The translations under genes and the position numbers were made by a program. This document shows, piece by piece, positions 1 to 12,837 of a stretch of 64,000 nucleotides of DNA. The number at the start of each line of letters is the position of its first letter. The first letter of the stretch is position 1. Below the pieces are notes generated by a model. The model saw only the letters and a program-made list of their open reading frames with translations. It was not told where the DNA came from and ran no database searches. The stretch is from Ottelia alismoides (Eukaryota; Streptophyta; Magnoliopsida; Alismatales; Hydrocharitaceae), in the NCBI GenBank assembly GCA_037367405.1, contig JAZKJV010010625.1, positions 1 to 64,000 on the forward strand. Reading direction: 5' to 3'.

Positions 1-2957
1 TAATTCTGTAATCTTGGGAATAAACCTTTCTCTTCGGAATTAACACTTATTTTCTAAACCTTAATTTATTGTATTTAATTACTAACCCTTTTCCTTATTT
101 TCATTATTACTAAAAAAACCATAAAAAATAGATTGAATATTGTATATATTTATTTTGGCTTTAAAAAGAATTAAAAATACTAAAAAAATATCAAAACCTT
201 TAAAACACAGTCTTTTACCTATTAAAAATACTCCCAAAAAATTACCATTGTACAGATGACTTCTTTTGGGTTTTTGACCAACATGAAACTTGTAGATCTC
301 AATGCGATCTGCAACTTTCATGTTTTGACCTTTTTATAATTCAGTCTCTAATTATTTATTTTTATTTATTTTTATTTATTTTCTTATTTATTGATTTTTC
401 TGGAGTGTCCACGTGGCGCCCTCTGGGTCGCCCATGTGGTCGCACCACCTTTCGCCACCCGATCTTAATTTTCGGTCATTGGATCACCCTTCCCCGCCTT
501 CATCCTAACCCTCCATCCACACTCTCTCCTTAGCCCTCATATTTGATCCCAGGATTAGATCCAGGCCACCCACTCCTGCCTTCCTCTCATCCATTTGATC
601 TAAATGCAATTAGCGACTCACAAACCTCCACGTCACCTCTCCTTATCCCACCGTCTGATCCACCCCCAGCTTCGCATCAGAACCATTCATCACTACCTCA
701 TCTTGCACCCTAAGATCAGATCTTCTGATCTGATCTAAGGCGTTGACTAATGCTAAGCCCCCAGCCATTTGATCTGATCCTAGAGCATATATGTACCGCA
801 CGCTTCCACCATTCCCGCACCGTTGGATCTGATCTGATGGATCAGATCACACTGTCCGCCATCACCTCTACAGATGTTGTTAAATAGCATGATATAATGA
901 TGGAACTTCATCTTCCACCTCGCATAATCCCTTTCCCCACCTGTTACGCCTTGCACCACCATCCCCCCTTGCATTTTTTGCCATCACCCCCGACCTTCTC
1001 TCCTCATCCTAATGCCACCTCCGGATAGCTCGCACATCTTTCTCTCTCACATAACCCCAAGATCCTCCTTCCATCACTCCGACAGTCATTACCCTCGCCT
1101 CCACTAAACCATTGCAACTGCCATATCCACCTTATAAAGACGCCACCTCTGCATCCTTGCGACCTCGTCCACCAATCCCAGCAGACCCTCCTAGATATCT
1201 TCCTCCTTCTATGATAGAGGGGGAGGATTTGATCAGCGATAATGGCAGCCCCTTGCCCAGGTGTCGACCCACAGTGTTGACTGTCGTGTCACCGTGCCTC
1301 CGACATTCGCTGAGCACCTTACCTTGGCTGAGAGAGTAGTGCAATGACAACGAGTAGTCCAATCAAAACCTCATCCCAAGCCCCCTCATTCATCCAATTA
1401 CATTCTCCAATCAGGTATACCATTTCCTCCTTTTGCTTAACTTTTCTCAATTTTCTCTGTCGCAAAGAGCACCTCCCACCTCCATCTGACCATATATGAA
1501 GCTCTGTCATTCATCCTTCATTCACGCCAACCACCCCGATCACCTACTTCTTCTGTCACAACCTCCTGCACTTTGCCCCTCTTTTCTCCACCTTCACAAG
1601 TTGAAGAATCCACCTAGGACCTCCACCTTCTCGCACTTTGGTCCCCCCGTTTCATCCCATTTCACTCCCTCTGCATACACACATGCCTCGGCTACGTACA
1701 CTAACCTTTTGCAGGTCAATGATCGAGTTGTGCACCTCGCTCCGGTCTCCCGCATTGTCTCTGACGACCCTTCATCGACAACACGCCCTTGTAGGTGTCT
1801 GCCTCCATCTCCTCACGAGCTTCATCGTAGAGCCACTAGGAGGTGCCTACGATTGTCACCAGAAGAGGAGCATAGAGGAGGAGAGGGGCCCTCGCCGGAG
1901 CTCCAAAAACGCCACCTCTCTTATGGGTGGGAATGAAGCACAAGCACTGTTGGATGGCACCTCTCGACGATCATCCAATGACCCAGAGACCGCCACATCA
2001 CAACATCTAAGGATGCAGGCTTGGAAACCAAGCCAATCACCAAATCCATCCATAGTTGCCATGCGTCCACCCGTGCCTGAACCACCTTCTAAGCCTAAGC
2101 CATGCACGTGCCTTGTACATGAGACTAGGTTAATTGCATTGAAGACCTCAAAGCTACAAATATTACATCCAGGTCCTCCAGGCGCGTGCCCCACGTGTGT
2201 GTCTAGGGTAAATTTCAGGGAGCTCCAGACGATGTCCAAATTGTAAAAATGCTCATGCATGTAAAAGGAAAAATTATATAAGGGCCCTTATGATTTTCAT
2301 AATTTACAAATGGGACCTTACAGGGACCTATTTGTAATATTTATATTTATTTTTCCATGTATTTTATTATATTTATGCCCTTACATTGTTTCTTTAATAT
2401 CTTGAGTATCTGAACTCTATTTCAATTGATTTCAGTTTCATTGTGTTGCATATTTTACCCTCTATTTAATGGCATAATTCAAGTCATGATTTGACAGTGA
2501 ATTATAGTAGTTAATTCTTGGATGATAAATATTATCTCCCCCTCACAATTTAAATGCCATTATTTATCCTTGGTGCTTAATTTGCCTCTGAAATTGAACC
2601 TTAATTTGTTGTTCATTGATTTAACATCTGGAGAGCATATTTATCATGCATGCATGTCTTTTACATCTCATCATACATTGTGATCATTACATCTCATTCA
2701 ATTGTACTTTAAAATCAAACAAAATTGCATGCATCATTCTACTTCGTTCTTTCATCATTCTATCTACATATTGTTTTGCATACCACATTTGCATGAAGAC
2801 CTAAGTTTAGAAAATAATCACGCATTAATTAAGCAATAATTTTTGATAAATAGATAAAGAGACTCGTGTCCCTCTGTTCGACCTTGTTAGACTTGCCAAG
2901 TAAAATAACTTCCACATATTCCAAAGTATGGTTTTTGTTGAATCATTTTTACCACCT
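1..2957 (+). mobile_element. LTR of Gypsy element A (left part, host of element E1)
   Basis: This non-coding stretch reads as the body of a long plus-strand LTR. AT-rich sequence (1-400) is followed by a C/T-rich block with many GATCTGATC-like words (400-2,230) and an AT-rich tail. The tail contains CCCTCTGTTCGACC near 2,870, which resembles the CCCTGTGTTCGA motif seen near the end of E2's 3' LTR. The sequence is cut at 2,957 by E1 and resumes at 20,225. Rejoined, it ends in TTCATCA at 20,278, the same type of end as the other LTRs here. The LTR start, the interior and the second LTR must lie left of the window. Short open frames in the C/T-rich block lack any recognisable domain and I do not treat them as genes. 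Confidence 0.65.
2953..2957. repeat. Left target-site duplication of E1 (CACCT)
   Basis: CACCT directly precedes the E1 5' LTR and is repeated exactly after the 3' LTR at 20,225-20,229. This fixes both ends of E1. Confidence 0.92.
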
Positions 2958-5900
2958 TGATGAATCCCAATTCATCACTCTTTATTCCTTTATTTGAGCT
3001 AGAAACTTGAGCAAAATACCATGTAAACATGTGTAAATATCATAAATTGCCAAAACACATGCATCATGTAAATATGCATAATTAGCATGTTTTTGTGCCA
3101 AAATAAAGGAATAAAGAAACACAAGAAAAAGAAGGAAATATTTAGAATAAATATTGAGTGACCTAAATCCCAATGGGAGGGCTCAACATGGGCTTGACCG
3201 CAAAAGAACCTAAGTAGAGAGAGATAAGGTCGTTCATACATGTACATACCCCATATATTTAAATAAATTTATTTTCCTCAAAATAAAAATTAAAAAGTGT
3301 TTCTTATATTTTGTACATATTTATAAAAAAAAAACTAAAAGAAAAAGAGAAAAACAAAATAAAAATAAAAATAAATAAAACCTCTCTCGTCAGTGTATAT
3401 AGACCATGTATGTAAAATAACATACCTATTTATTTTCTCCTTGTAAATAAGTAATAAAAATCCCATAAAATATCTCTATATTCTATATTTCATGGAGTAA
3501 ATAAATAAAATAAAACTCAGGAAAATAAAATAAAATAAAAAGAAAAATAATAAAAAAATCATTTCCACCTTGTGTATATACCATGTACATATGTATATCA
3601 ACATATTTATTTAACCCATGTAAATACATCATAAAAATAAAATAAAAATAGTTTATTATTCCAAATTTTATGTTGTAAATAAATAAAATGTAAAATTGGA
3701 ATAAATGTACAAAAATAAAACAATTAAAAATAAAAATAAAAAATACATATATGTATATACCTATATATAATAATATAATGTAAATACGTTATTTAATTTT
3801 AAACAAATAAATTAAAATCACTAAAAAATAATTTTAAAAATAATAAACATTTTTCAATTTAAACTTTTTTGAAATAAAATCATCTACTATTTTTAATTGA
3901 ATTTTTAAATAATTAATAAACAGAATTATTTCATTGGCCCACGGGGGATTGTTGACCCCCAGTCAACTCTCCCCCGCGGACCCATTCCCCTCGAATCGGG
4001 CGCTCGACCCGACTTCTCCTAATTTTTCCCACCTAACCCGACCTTCGGGTCCTAATTACACTCGATACATCCGAGAACCTCGCCCGATCATCCCTCTAGG
4101 GGATCCAAGCTTCACCGAGCTCCGCCCGACCCCATCTTCTCGGACCCTTCCTTGTATATAGTCTCACCTCCGGCCGCAATTCCACTTCATCTTTGGCTCC
4201 TCCTTCTCATCCCATGACCTCCACTCGTTTCCCTAGAGTGACAGCTATCATATAGGAGTGTTGCAGTGAGGAGGGAGCGGCCCCAGCCACTGATTCGGCG
4301 AAGCTTCTCGTCATGCGCCACCACGAGGTGCGCCAAGCCACGGATCCCGACGAATCCTTGAGGGAGACGACCCACAGAGCTTCCTTAGCTCAACCCCAGT
4401 CGACTTCGATCACCAGGTAGCTTCGATACCCCGTAGATTAGCCTAATTTCTGATTTTGCCCAAATCGTGTCGCCGGCTTCGCCGACCGATCCTCCCATCG
4501 ATTCCTCATCCATTCGATCATCGGACCACAATTCACGATCTCGAGACCCTCCCACATTCTCCGCACCTCCGTTCATATTGGTTCACCCCGGAACCAAGAG
4601 TCGAGTCTCCTCCGCCATCGCCTCGTCGGAGACCCCGCTCCGCCCCCTTTCCGATCACCATTCCCACCCCTAACCTGGTCGAGGCAATTTGCCCTCGACC
4701 CAAGAGTTGCTCTGTGCTGTTTTGCATGTCAAAGGACCCCATCTGGGGGTCAAGTCGTTCAAGCATAGGAGCTTAGCTCCTCCGCTGTCGCTGAAGCTCC
4801 ACGGAACTCCTCCGCCTCATCGGAGGTGTCCATCAGCTGCGGAAGCCTCTGAGCTTCATTTTGCCGATCTCAGCAGCTCAGGAGGAGGTCCCACGCGCCC
4901 GTAGTGAGCCGGTGAAGTTCGCCAGCGTCCAGTTCTTCCCACGACCTTCGCCTATCGTCTGATCAGCCCCGTCGCTCCAGATTCGATCATCGCCGTCCAT
5001 CTGCGGAGCTTCAGCCACCACCCGATCCACCTAGGGCTCGATCTGGACCGTCCATCCAGCGAAGAGGCGCCTTATACTCTCAACCGTCAGATCAGCACGT
5101 GCTCTTCCTCGTCCATCCGATAATAACAAGGGTAATTTGCACTTAGGCCCTCTTCTCTTTTGATATTTCGAGTTAGTCCTATAAATATTTTAGCACGTTA
5201 TTTTTATTAGAATAAATTGCAATGAGGACCTCTATGTTTCCTTTATTTGCATTTCAGTCCCTGTGTATGTGAGCCACGTGCATCGACACGTGAGGTTTTG
5301 GAACATTTGCACTTTTTAATCTTATATTCTCTTGGTGTTACTGTTTGATATTTATAAATAGGAATTACAGTTATACCCCTCCGTGTCTGATTCACGTGCC
5401 TTGTGCGTGATTTTGTGGGCTTTTTGCACAAGGCCATTGGAATTTCTGATTTTGTTACCGTTTGGTCCTTGAACTATGATTTCTTGCATTTAGGTCCCTG
5501 TATACTGTGTACCTTGTTTTTATTGAATAAAATAGCAAATTAAATCCAAATTAGGTGAAATTTGGACATGTGGCTCCTGCCACTGTGTAAAAATTTCTCT
5601 AAATTTTTGGTACATTTATTAAGCTTTTTACTATTGTTAGAAATTCAAAAACACGCATTTTTGTTACTGTTTAGAAAAGAAAATCAAAGAAAAATATAAA
5701 AAATTCTTTAAAATTTCTAAAAAAATTAGTGATAGTTAGTTTTAGTATGTTTTAGCTTCTGTCAAATTTTGAGCTTATTTGGATTTATAAAAACCTTAAA
5801 ATTGCAAAACCTAAAAAATTCAAAAAAAACAAAAAAATCTATAAAAATAAAAAAAATACTCTTTTCCTGTAGCTTAGTTTTTATATATATTTTTCATAAA

Positions 5901-6462
5901 AATTGCTTCCAGACTTTTATAGATCAATTTTATATTTTTAATTGATCTTTCAAGTCTGGCTGCACAGTAACTCTTATTTTTCATCTTTCTTGATTTTTAT
6001 AAAATCAAATAAAAATTGAAAAAATCTGAAAAATTCAGCAAAAACGCTTAAAAACCTAAAAAACATAAAAACATTTTTATTTGAATTTTCTGTCTATTTT
6101 TGAGTGCTTTAATAATTTGTTGTATTCGCTTGCTTTTACATTTTTCTTATAAAATTAAAAATACAAAAACATTTAAAAATCATAAAAATCCACCAAAAAC
6201 AGTTTCCCCTTTATTTTCGATTTTTGACTACTTCGTAGGCCGCAAGGCCAACCCGTGCTCCTTGAGTCCGACCCTGGTCGCTATACCAGGTTAACAAAAA
6301 TAGCAAGGATCGCTTCTTGATTTTAGTGCTTGATTCTCTGTTTGATGTCTTATCTTTTTCTTGATCGACCAATTTCCACTCGATCCGGGTCGCAATGACC
6401 CGAATGTGATTATTTTTACCTAGCCCGGATCTTGAGTGTTAGAGACATTTTTTCGATCATCA
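2958..6462 (+). repeat. E1 5' LTR (3,505 bp)
   Basis: The LTR begins TGATGAATCCCAATTCATCA and ends GATCATCA. Its start and end therefore form a short terminal inverted repeat, and the first 20 bases are themselves palindromic. It is homologous along its whole length to 16,715-20,224 with scattered substitutions and small indels. Composition is banded: AT-rich 2,958-3,930, GC-rich 3,930-5,140, AT-rich again to the end. It is unusually long for this class. Confidence 0.93.
4155..4160 (+). promoter_or_regulatory. Candidate TATA box in E1 5' LTR
   Basis: TATATA sits at the boundary between the AT-rich and GC-rich bands and is conserved in the 3' LTR at 17,922-17,927. The GC-rich sequence just downstream would be the start of the transcript. 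Placement is by position and conservation only. Confidence 0.45.
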
Positions 6463-6465
6463 GAA

Positions 6466-6483
6466 TGGCGTCGTTGTCGGAGA
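6466..6483 (+). other. E1 primer-binding site, tRNA-Asp-like
   Basis: TGGCGTCGTTGTCGGAGA begins three bases after the LTR. It matches the TGGCGCCGTTGCCGGGGA type used by Athila/Tat elements (complement of the 3' end of tRNA-Asp) with four changes. Confidence 0.8.
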
Positions 6484-7791
6484 GCACGGCTTAGTAGTCG
6501 ATTTCGATTTTTCCGCAGCTTTTCTTTTTTGCGGCTTTTTGTAGATATTTTTGTAGATATATTTCTCTGTTTTATTTACACATTTTTATAGACTGACACA
6601 CTTTGGTTTCTCTTTTTTGCAAGGGCCCGAGGACCAAGGCGGCTTCTTCGGAAGCCGAAGCAACTGCGGGAGTCGGAGGCAGCTTCCTTCTTTACGAAGC
6701 CGCAGGAGAGCGTGAGGAGTAGAGCCGAGTCCGGGAGCTGCGGAATATCCACAAAATAACCGTAGCTTAGCTTAGCTTAGTTTAGATTTATTTTTCAGCA
6801 GATTTATTAATTTGTAATAATACAGGGACAGACTTGGACACTTGACAGTTTTCGGGGTCTGTTTCACCGAGCACCGGTGTGCTCGGGGGACCTCACTGGA
6901 ATTTTCACAGTTTTTCGCGGTTTTGACCGATTATTTACTACTATTTGATTTACACGGTTTTAGCCCTAGCTTAGGATTTTCATTGATTGTGACGTAATTA
7001 ATTAGGATCCAAACACCTAATTATCTGCCTGTACCTATACCTCGAATAATTGGATCTAATTAATTAAATCACAAAGAAAAAGTCAGCTTATTAGAGCTTT
7101 GGTCCACGTTCCTTGAGGAGTCACATACAGCGCGTGCAGGATCTGTTGTGGCAGACACCGAGTGGCTCCCAAGATAGGACTCTGGACCTAGGCTCGAGTA
7201 CCCGGCTATTGTTCTCTCGTGTAGAAATTGCTCTACTAGGACCGGTTTTCCGCGTGCATCATATAGGTAGTTTATATTCAGTTTTTTATTTATGCGCGGA
7301 TCACCCTGCATGTAGACTGCTGGAGTCAATTACGCATTTCTTACTCTGCATGCATCATTGATTCCCACGCATCGGCTTTTTCGTCTTCACCCCCTGTTTT
7401 GGACTTAAAATAATCAGGAGAACCGAAAAATTCGTTAGGCATTGTTTGCTTTGAAAAATACTTAAAAAAAGAAAAACTATAAAATTGGGACAGGTAAACA
7501 AACTTGACCCTAAAAGACACTTAACCTAAAAATCTGTCTTGGGGAGAGCAACCCCCTCATTGTCTGGTTTGATTGCGTGAGAGAGTGACCCACATACTAG
7601 GCTAGAGCCACATCCGAGACCCGATCAGACTACCGGCCTTTTATACGGGACAGTCTAATTGGCGGATTGGATTCCTATCAGGTCACGTAACCGCTCTGAT
7701 ATCCTGACATGATCGCCTAAATAAAATAGACAAGATAATTGACCGAACTCTTATGGTCTTCAGCTCAGCGTAGAGTAGGTGAATTCGGGGT
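6484..7791 (+). other. E1 untranslated leader
   Basis: About 1.3 kb between primer site and gag. It contains a short CTTAG repeat (near 6,764-6,782) and a stretch near 7,500-7,560 (CTTGACCCTAAA, then a GGGGAGAGCAACCCCCTC segment). The latter is recognisably shared, in reverse, with element B near 37,270-37,330, so it is a conserved leader motif. No coding capacity is supported. Confidence 0.6.
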
Positions 7792-8038
7792 TTGTATTGC
7801 TCATCTTGTTTGTTTCCAGATCTCATCTGCCAGACTCTCCAGATCGAGATGATGGGCAGGAGGTCTCTTAGGCAGCCTCTGGCTGCACCACTTGACTGCA
7901 CTCCAGCCCGTTCATCTAGGTTGGTTCGTGAGGGCTCCGACCCGCTCTCCGAACCTGAGTTCGATTCTACCATGTTCCCCCTTGACCACCCTTCTTCCTG
8001 TCCTGAGATGCCAGTGCCAGATGCGAGTCGACAGATAG

Positions 8039-10065
8039 ATGATATTTTCAGCACCCGAGTTTGGGTCTTTTGCCTTTGTAGAGACCATGGCCAGCAGCGA
8101 GGATCATACTGAGGGTCAGAGGCTAGAGATGACTACTTACGTTCTGGACCAGGGTGCGATCAACACCACCATGTTAGCCTCCCTCGAGACGATGCAGAGA
8201 CAGATACGGGACCAGGGGGCATTCATGGTGGAGATGAGGAGAGAGATGGAGGGGATCCGAGAGCAGAGAGATCAGTCGCGAGACAAGGGACGGAGAGACC
8301 CTGATCAGCCAGCAGCAGCAGAGCAGCCGAGACCGATGCGGGAGTTGTACAATCAGATACGTAGCTGGGTGGTACTTCCTACGATCATGGGGGACTTCAA
8401 GTTCCCCCGAACACCCTTCAGCTTCTTCCCCGCTTCCACGAGCTCGCCACTGAGGAGCCCCATCTTCATATCCAAGAGTTTCTGATGATATGCAGCACCG
8501 TCCACGATCGACAAGTGGACGAGTACACCATCTAGATGATCGCCTTCCCCTTTTCACTAGCAGATAGAGCAGCCACCTGGATGAAGCATTTGGGGAAGTT
8601 TGTTTACACCTGGGAGCAGCTCCGCACCGAGTACTTGAATAAGTATTATCCACTTGGGCGGACGAATGCAGCGAGGGCCCTAATTAGCAACTTCTCCATG
8701 CTCCCCAACGAGCAGTTCCATGAGGCATGGGAGAGGTTCAGAGAGCCGACTGATAGATGCCCGCACCACGACATCACGAAGCCGAACCTAGTTCAGAGCT
8801 TCTTTTGCGGGTTGACACCAGAGCTGCAGGGCCTGGTGAATGCTTCTTGTGGCGGTTCCTACTTCGCCAAGGATGAGGATCAGGTCTGGGCCATCTACGA
8901 GGAGATGGTCGAGAACTATACAGTGATGTCCCAGACCCGATTATACACTCAGGAACGCCCTCAGCCACAGACCGTGCAGTTTCAGAGGATAGCACGGGTT
9001 GACACCGATCCTTCCACTTCGTCAGCGGCAGCCGCACAGGCCGAGTCCACAGCCTCCGACATGGGCATCATCAGTGAGAAGTTGGACCGGATGGAGCTGA
9101 TAAAGAAGAAGTAGTGCCAGAGCATATCTCAGATGGAGTAGATGCCACAGTTGCTGAGTGATCTGAAGACACATGTCATGTGTCTCCAGGAGGCACAGAC
9201 GACTTCTCAGCCCTATCTTCAGACACGAGGAGATCCGAGCAGCAGCGGCAGCTCGTCCCAACGCTTCACTCAACCTAGACAGGTTCACCTTATACAGGCG
9301 GAGCCATACCAGCAGTCGTAGCCATACTACCAGACACCACCATCCCCAGACACTCAGATTGTGGTCTACCAGCCGGATCAGCCCCTGGCAGTACTCCCGC
9401 CACCCTCTTATGAGGCGGAGCTGTTGATGGATGTCAACGAGATTTGGTACGACCGACCCCAGCCCGGTATCCGACGAGACCATCCCGGATTTCGTTGGTC
9501 AGCCGGAGGTGCCAGTTCCTAGCAGCAGCCTCTAATTCAGGGTGGCCAGTACGACCATCAACGAGAGAAGCACCAGTAGCCCCAGCCCCTAGTACAGCAG
9601 CAGCAGTCATCCCAGTATGGTCATCGTCCCTATCAGCAGGGACATTCTTGGAGGTGTGATCAACCTCCTCAGCAGCAGCATCCACAGCAGTACCCCTCTC
9701 ACCCGCACCAGCCACAGCAGCAGCCTCACTACCAGCGAGGCCACCCGTCGGGTTCTCATGGGCCAGCCTATGAGAACCCCGCCTTAGACGACTTAGCCCG
9801 CCTCATGACTGAGCAGCAGGCTACCTTCAGATGGGAGATGGATGAGTTCCGCCAGGAGATGCGGGAGATCGTGAGAGGGAAGGCCGCCATTCCTGCACAG
9901 ATCGAGCTGAACCCGAACAACTTGAAGAGGAAGTCTGAGCAGGTAGAGTTCACAGAGATTACCACTCCTAGTGATTCTTTTGGTGATTTGTCTACATACA
10001 TGTTTGATGCTGATTTTGTCACACTTAGGAGTGGTAGGATGCCAGCAGGCGGCGCCTCGTCTGAG
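8039..10065 (+). pseudogene. gag: E1 gag, frameshifted and stop-interrupted
   Basis: Gag forms the virus-like particle. The N-terminal coil (LETMQRQIRDQGAFMVEMRRE) reads from ATG 8,039; a frameshift near 8,400 moves the capsid core into another frame. The core has the Retrotrans_gag look: LPRFHELATEEPHLHIQEF, RAATWMKHLGKF, then FHEAWERFREPTDRCPHH and SFFCGLTPELQGLVN (to about 8,860). In-frame stops occur at 8,533 (TAG) and 9,112 (TAG). The part after 9,300 is rich in Gln, His and Pro with no CCHC knuckle seen. A second coiled stretch (EMDEFRQEMREIVR) at 9,805-9,890 leads toward the protease. An earlier start near 7,850 in another frame is possible. Confidence 0.8.
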
Positions 10066-10155
10066 TGACGATCCCACACCACACCAGGAGCGCCAAACAA
10101 GGAGGAGCGCGGTACTGACGTCGCGAGAGATGATGACGGTGGTACCGATGCCACC

Positions 10156-11223
10156 ATGGACGTTGATCCAGCCGACGGTACTAAGGCCGTCGCTTCACTA
10201 GTTCGAGGAGGTGGTACTAACGCCACCCCAGTTGCTGAGCCAGAGTGCGGTACTGATGCTGCGAGAGGACATGCTGAGGGTGGTACTGAGGCCACCATTT
10301 CTACTTCTGCTAGTCATGTTGTCTTTCCGTCTGTACATGTATCTTAGGACGTTTCTGGATATAAAGGAAAGGGTATCTTATTTTCGGATCCACATGTGTT
10401 GATTGGTGATGTTTGTGTGGATTCTGGTGTTCATGAGCATGCCAGACCCTCTCCTAGTCCTTCATCTGAGAAGGACCCTGTGATCCCATTTCCACGAGCA
10501 CTTCACATGGCAAAGGGGAAGAAAATAGAAAATCCAAAAAAGAATCACCAGATAGAGTTCAGCCAGCAGATGATAGATCGATTCCATATTCAGCTAACTC
10601 TACAGGAGGCCTTGGAGCACATCCCTCTACTCCAGAGATCACTCAGAGATAGGACCACAGTTAGGAGGAAGAGGAGGAACCATCATTCAAAGATCCATGT
10701 GCTTACTCGTGCCACGTGTTTCGCGATTCAGAACCGTCTGCCAGCCAAGAGGCCAGATGCAAGAGCCCCGTATGTCAGATGCCACATTCATGAGCAGAGG
10801 TTCGACCGCACTCTATTAGACAACGGTTCTTCGATCAATCTACTTCTGGCAGCCCTTTTCGACCGCTTCAAGTTGGGCACTCTCCGACAGAGTAGTACGG
10901 TCCTTCAGTTTGCTGATCGATCAGTCAAGAGACCGAAGGGGTTGCTGAAGAACGTTATCGTCATGATTCAGGGCCTGAAATTCCCTGTGGACTTTGTAGT
11001 GTTGGACATGCAGATCCCTGAGTCTGTGACTGATACCCCCATAATTTTAGGACGCCCGTTCTTGGCCACAGCCAAAGCAGTGTCCGACCATGATAGCGGG
11101 AAGGTGTACTTTCGCGTCGAGTGCGAGAGTATACAAATAGAGACGGTCGAGGAGACTAGAGCTAGAGATTCAGATTGCTCAGAGCCGACCACAGATTCAG
11201 AGCAGATGACAGAGGCAGGGTGA
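10156..11223 (+). pseudogene. E1 aspartic protease region
   Basis: Same frame as the gag core. Residues after about 10,780 read VRCHIHEQRFDRTLLDNGSS with INLL following; DNGSS stands where the catalytic DxG(A/S) motif of retropepsins lies. FADRSVKRPKG, FPVDFVVLDM and IILGRPFLATAKA follow, which is the usual Athila-type protease fold in order. The preceding 10,150-10,310 has a short degenerate repeat encoding GGT(N/D/E)AT-like units. The frame stops at TGA 11,221-11,223. RT then continues in another frame after a frameshift between 11,224 and 11,470. Confidence 0.8.
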
Positions 11224-11470
11224 GACATCCACAGGGACTGTGACTTTGTGATTACAGCTGATGAGGCAGTTTGGGCAGATCCAGCAGCACAGGCCATCCT
11301 CTCACCTTCAGAGTTCGCTGATGCAGAGACGCCAGCAGAGGAGAGCTTGGAGAGCGTATTCCTGGTGCAGGATACTTTTCAGGCCGTAGATTCGGTTCTT
11401 GACCGCGATATAGATTTTTTATGAGTATGATCCCTCGGCATCAGATACTGATTAGGCAGAGTTTGATGAT

Positions 11471-12790
11471 TTGACACCGTGTCTGACTTCCACTGAGCCT
11501 ACAGCTAGAGAGGAGGTTGATTCTGAGCAGAGCAGAGACAGACCAGTTGAGCAGCCTTCTCCAGATCCAGTTTGTGAGCGAGAGTTATCATTCTCCTATG
11601 CAGATTTGGCAGCATACGCTCGGATTCTTCAGAAGCCTGATTTGCCAGCACCTACTTGTCTAGAGCTGAAGCCGCTACCAGCATCGTTGAAGTATAGGTT
11701 CCTTGCGGGTGAGCATGAGATGTACCCAGTCATTATCTCCGCTGATTTGACTGGAGATCAAGAATACCGTCTGATGGGGGTTCTTGAAAAGAACCGCAAA
11801 GCGATAGGATGGAGTGTAGCCGATCTCCAGGGGATCAGTCCGGCTCTGTGCTCCCACCATATCTATCTCGAGGATGAGGCAAAGTCGTCACATGAGTTCC
11901 AGCAGCGGCTGAACCTGAATCTTAGAGAGGTTGTCATGAAGGAGATCTTGAAATGGTGGATGGCCAATTTTATCTACCCCATCTCCGACTCCAAGTGGGT
12001 CAGTCCGTTGCATGTGGTGCCCAAGAAGACGGGCATCACTATGGTTGTCATGGAGTCTGGAGAGGAGATCGCTACCCGAGTACCCACTTCTTGGCGGGTT
12101 TGTGTGGATTACAGACGATTGAACCAGGCCACCAAGAAGGATCATTTCTCCCTCCCCTTTATTGATCAGATTATTGAGAGGCTGGAAGGGAAGAGCCATT
12201 ACTGTTTCATGGATGGGTACTCCGGCTATAATCAGGTGGCCATCGCGCCCGAGGACCAGGACAAGACCACCTTCACCTGTCCCTTCGGGACATATGCTTT
12301 CAGACGCATGCCATTTGGATTGTGCAACGCTCCTGTGACATTCCAGAGATGCATGATGTCCATCTCTTCGGACATGGTGGGGGAGTGCTTGGAGGTCTTC
12401 ATGTATGATTTCTCGGTCTACGGCGATGGATTCGATTCTTGTCTTGACTGCCTAGACCGAGTCCTTCAGCGATGCATAGAGGTTCACCTTGTGTTGTCTT
12501 GGGAGAAGAGTCACTTCATGGTGACTTAAGGGACGGTGCTTGGCCACATCATCTCCAACAGGGGCATGGAGGTTGATCCGGCCAAGGTGGATGTCATTAG
12601 AAAACTCAATCCACTGTACAACTTGCGGCAGTTACGGTCTTTTTTAAGGCACGTCGGTTTCTACCGATGCTTCATTCATGATTTAAGCAGGATTGCCCGA
12701 CCGTTGACTGATCTGCTGATGAAAGACACCGAATTCCTTGTTGATGATAAATGTCTATCGTCGTTTAAGACTCCAAGAGCTGTGTTATAG
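11471..12790 (+). pseudogene. E1 reverse transcriptase, stop-interrupted and active site altered
   Basis: RT copies the element RNA into DNA. Visible blocks are WVSPLHVVPKK, RVCVDYRRLNQATKKDHF, YCFMDGYSGYNQ, TTFTCPFGTYAFRRMPFGL and CLEVFMYDFSVYG. The last block should carry the YxDD-type catalytic pair (FMDD in relatives); here the first Asp is Tyr, so the polymerase centre is lost in this copy. An in-frame TAA at 12,527-12,529 splits the domain. The same frame resumes with LGHIISNRGMEVDPAKV and ends at 12,790, after which RNase H lies in another frame. Confidence 0.88.
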
Positions 12791-12837
12791 AGGCTCCTGT
12801 TCTCCAGCCACCTGATTGGTCTCTCCCATTCGAGATC

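Noticed and set aside
1112..2246. Overlapping open frames in the C/T-rich part of element A's LTR
   Set aside because: They overlap on both strands, have biased composition and no domain. They are explained by base composition of the LTR.
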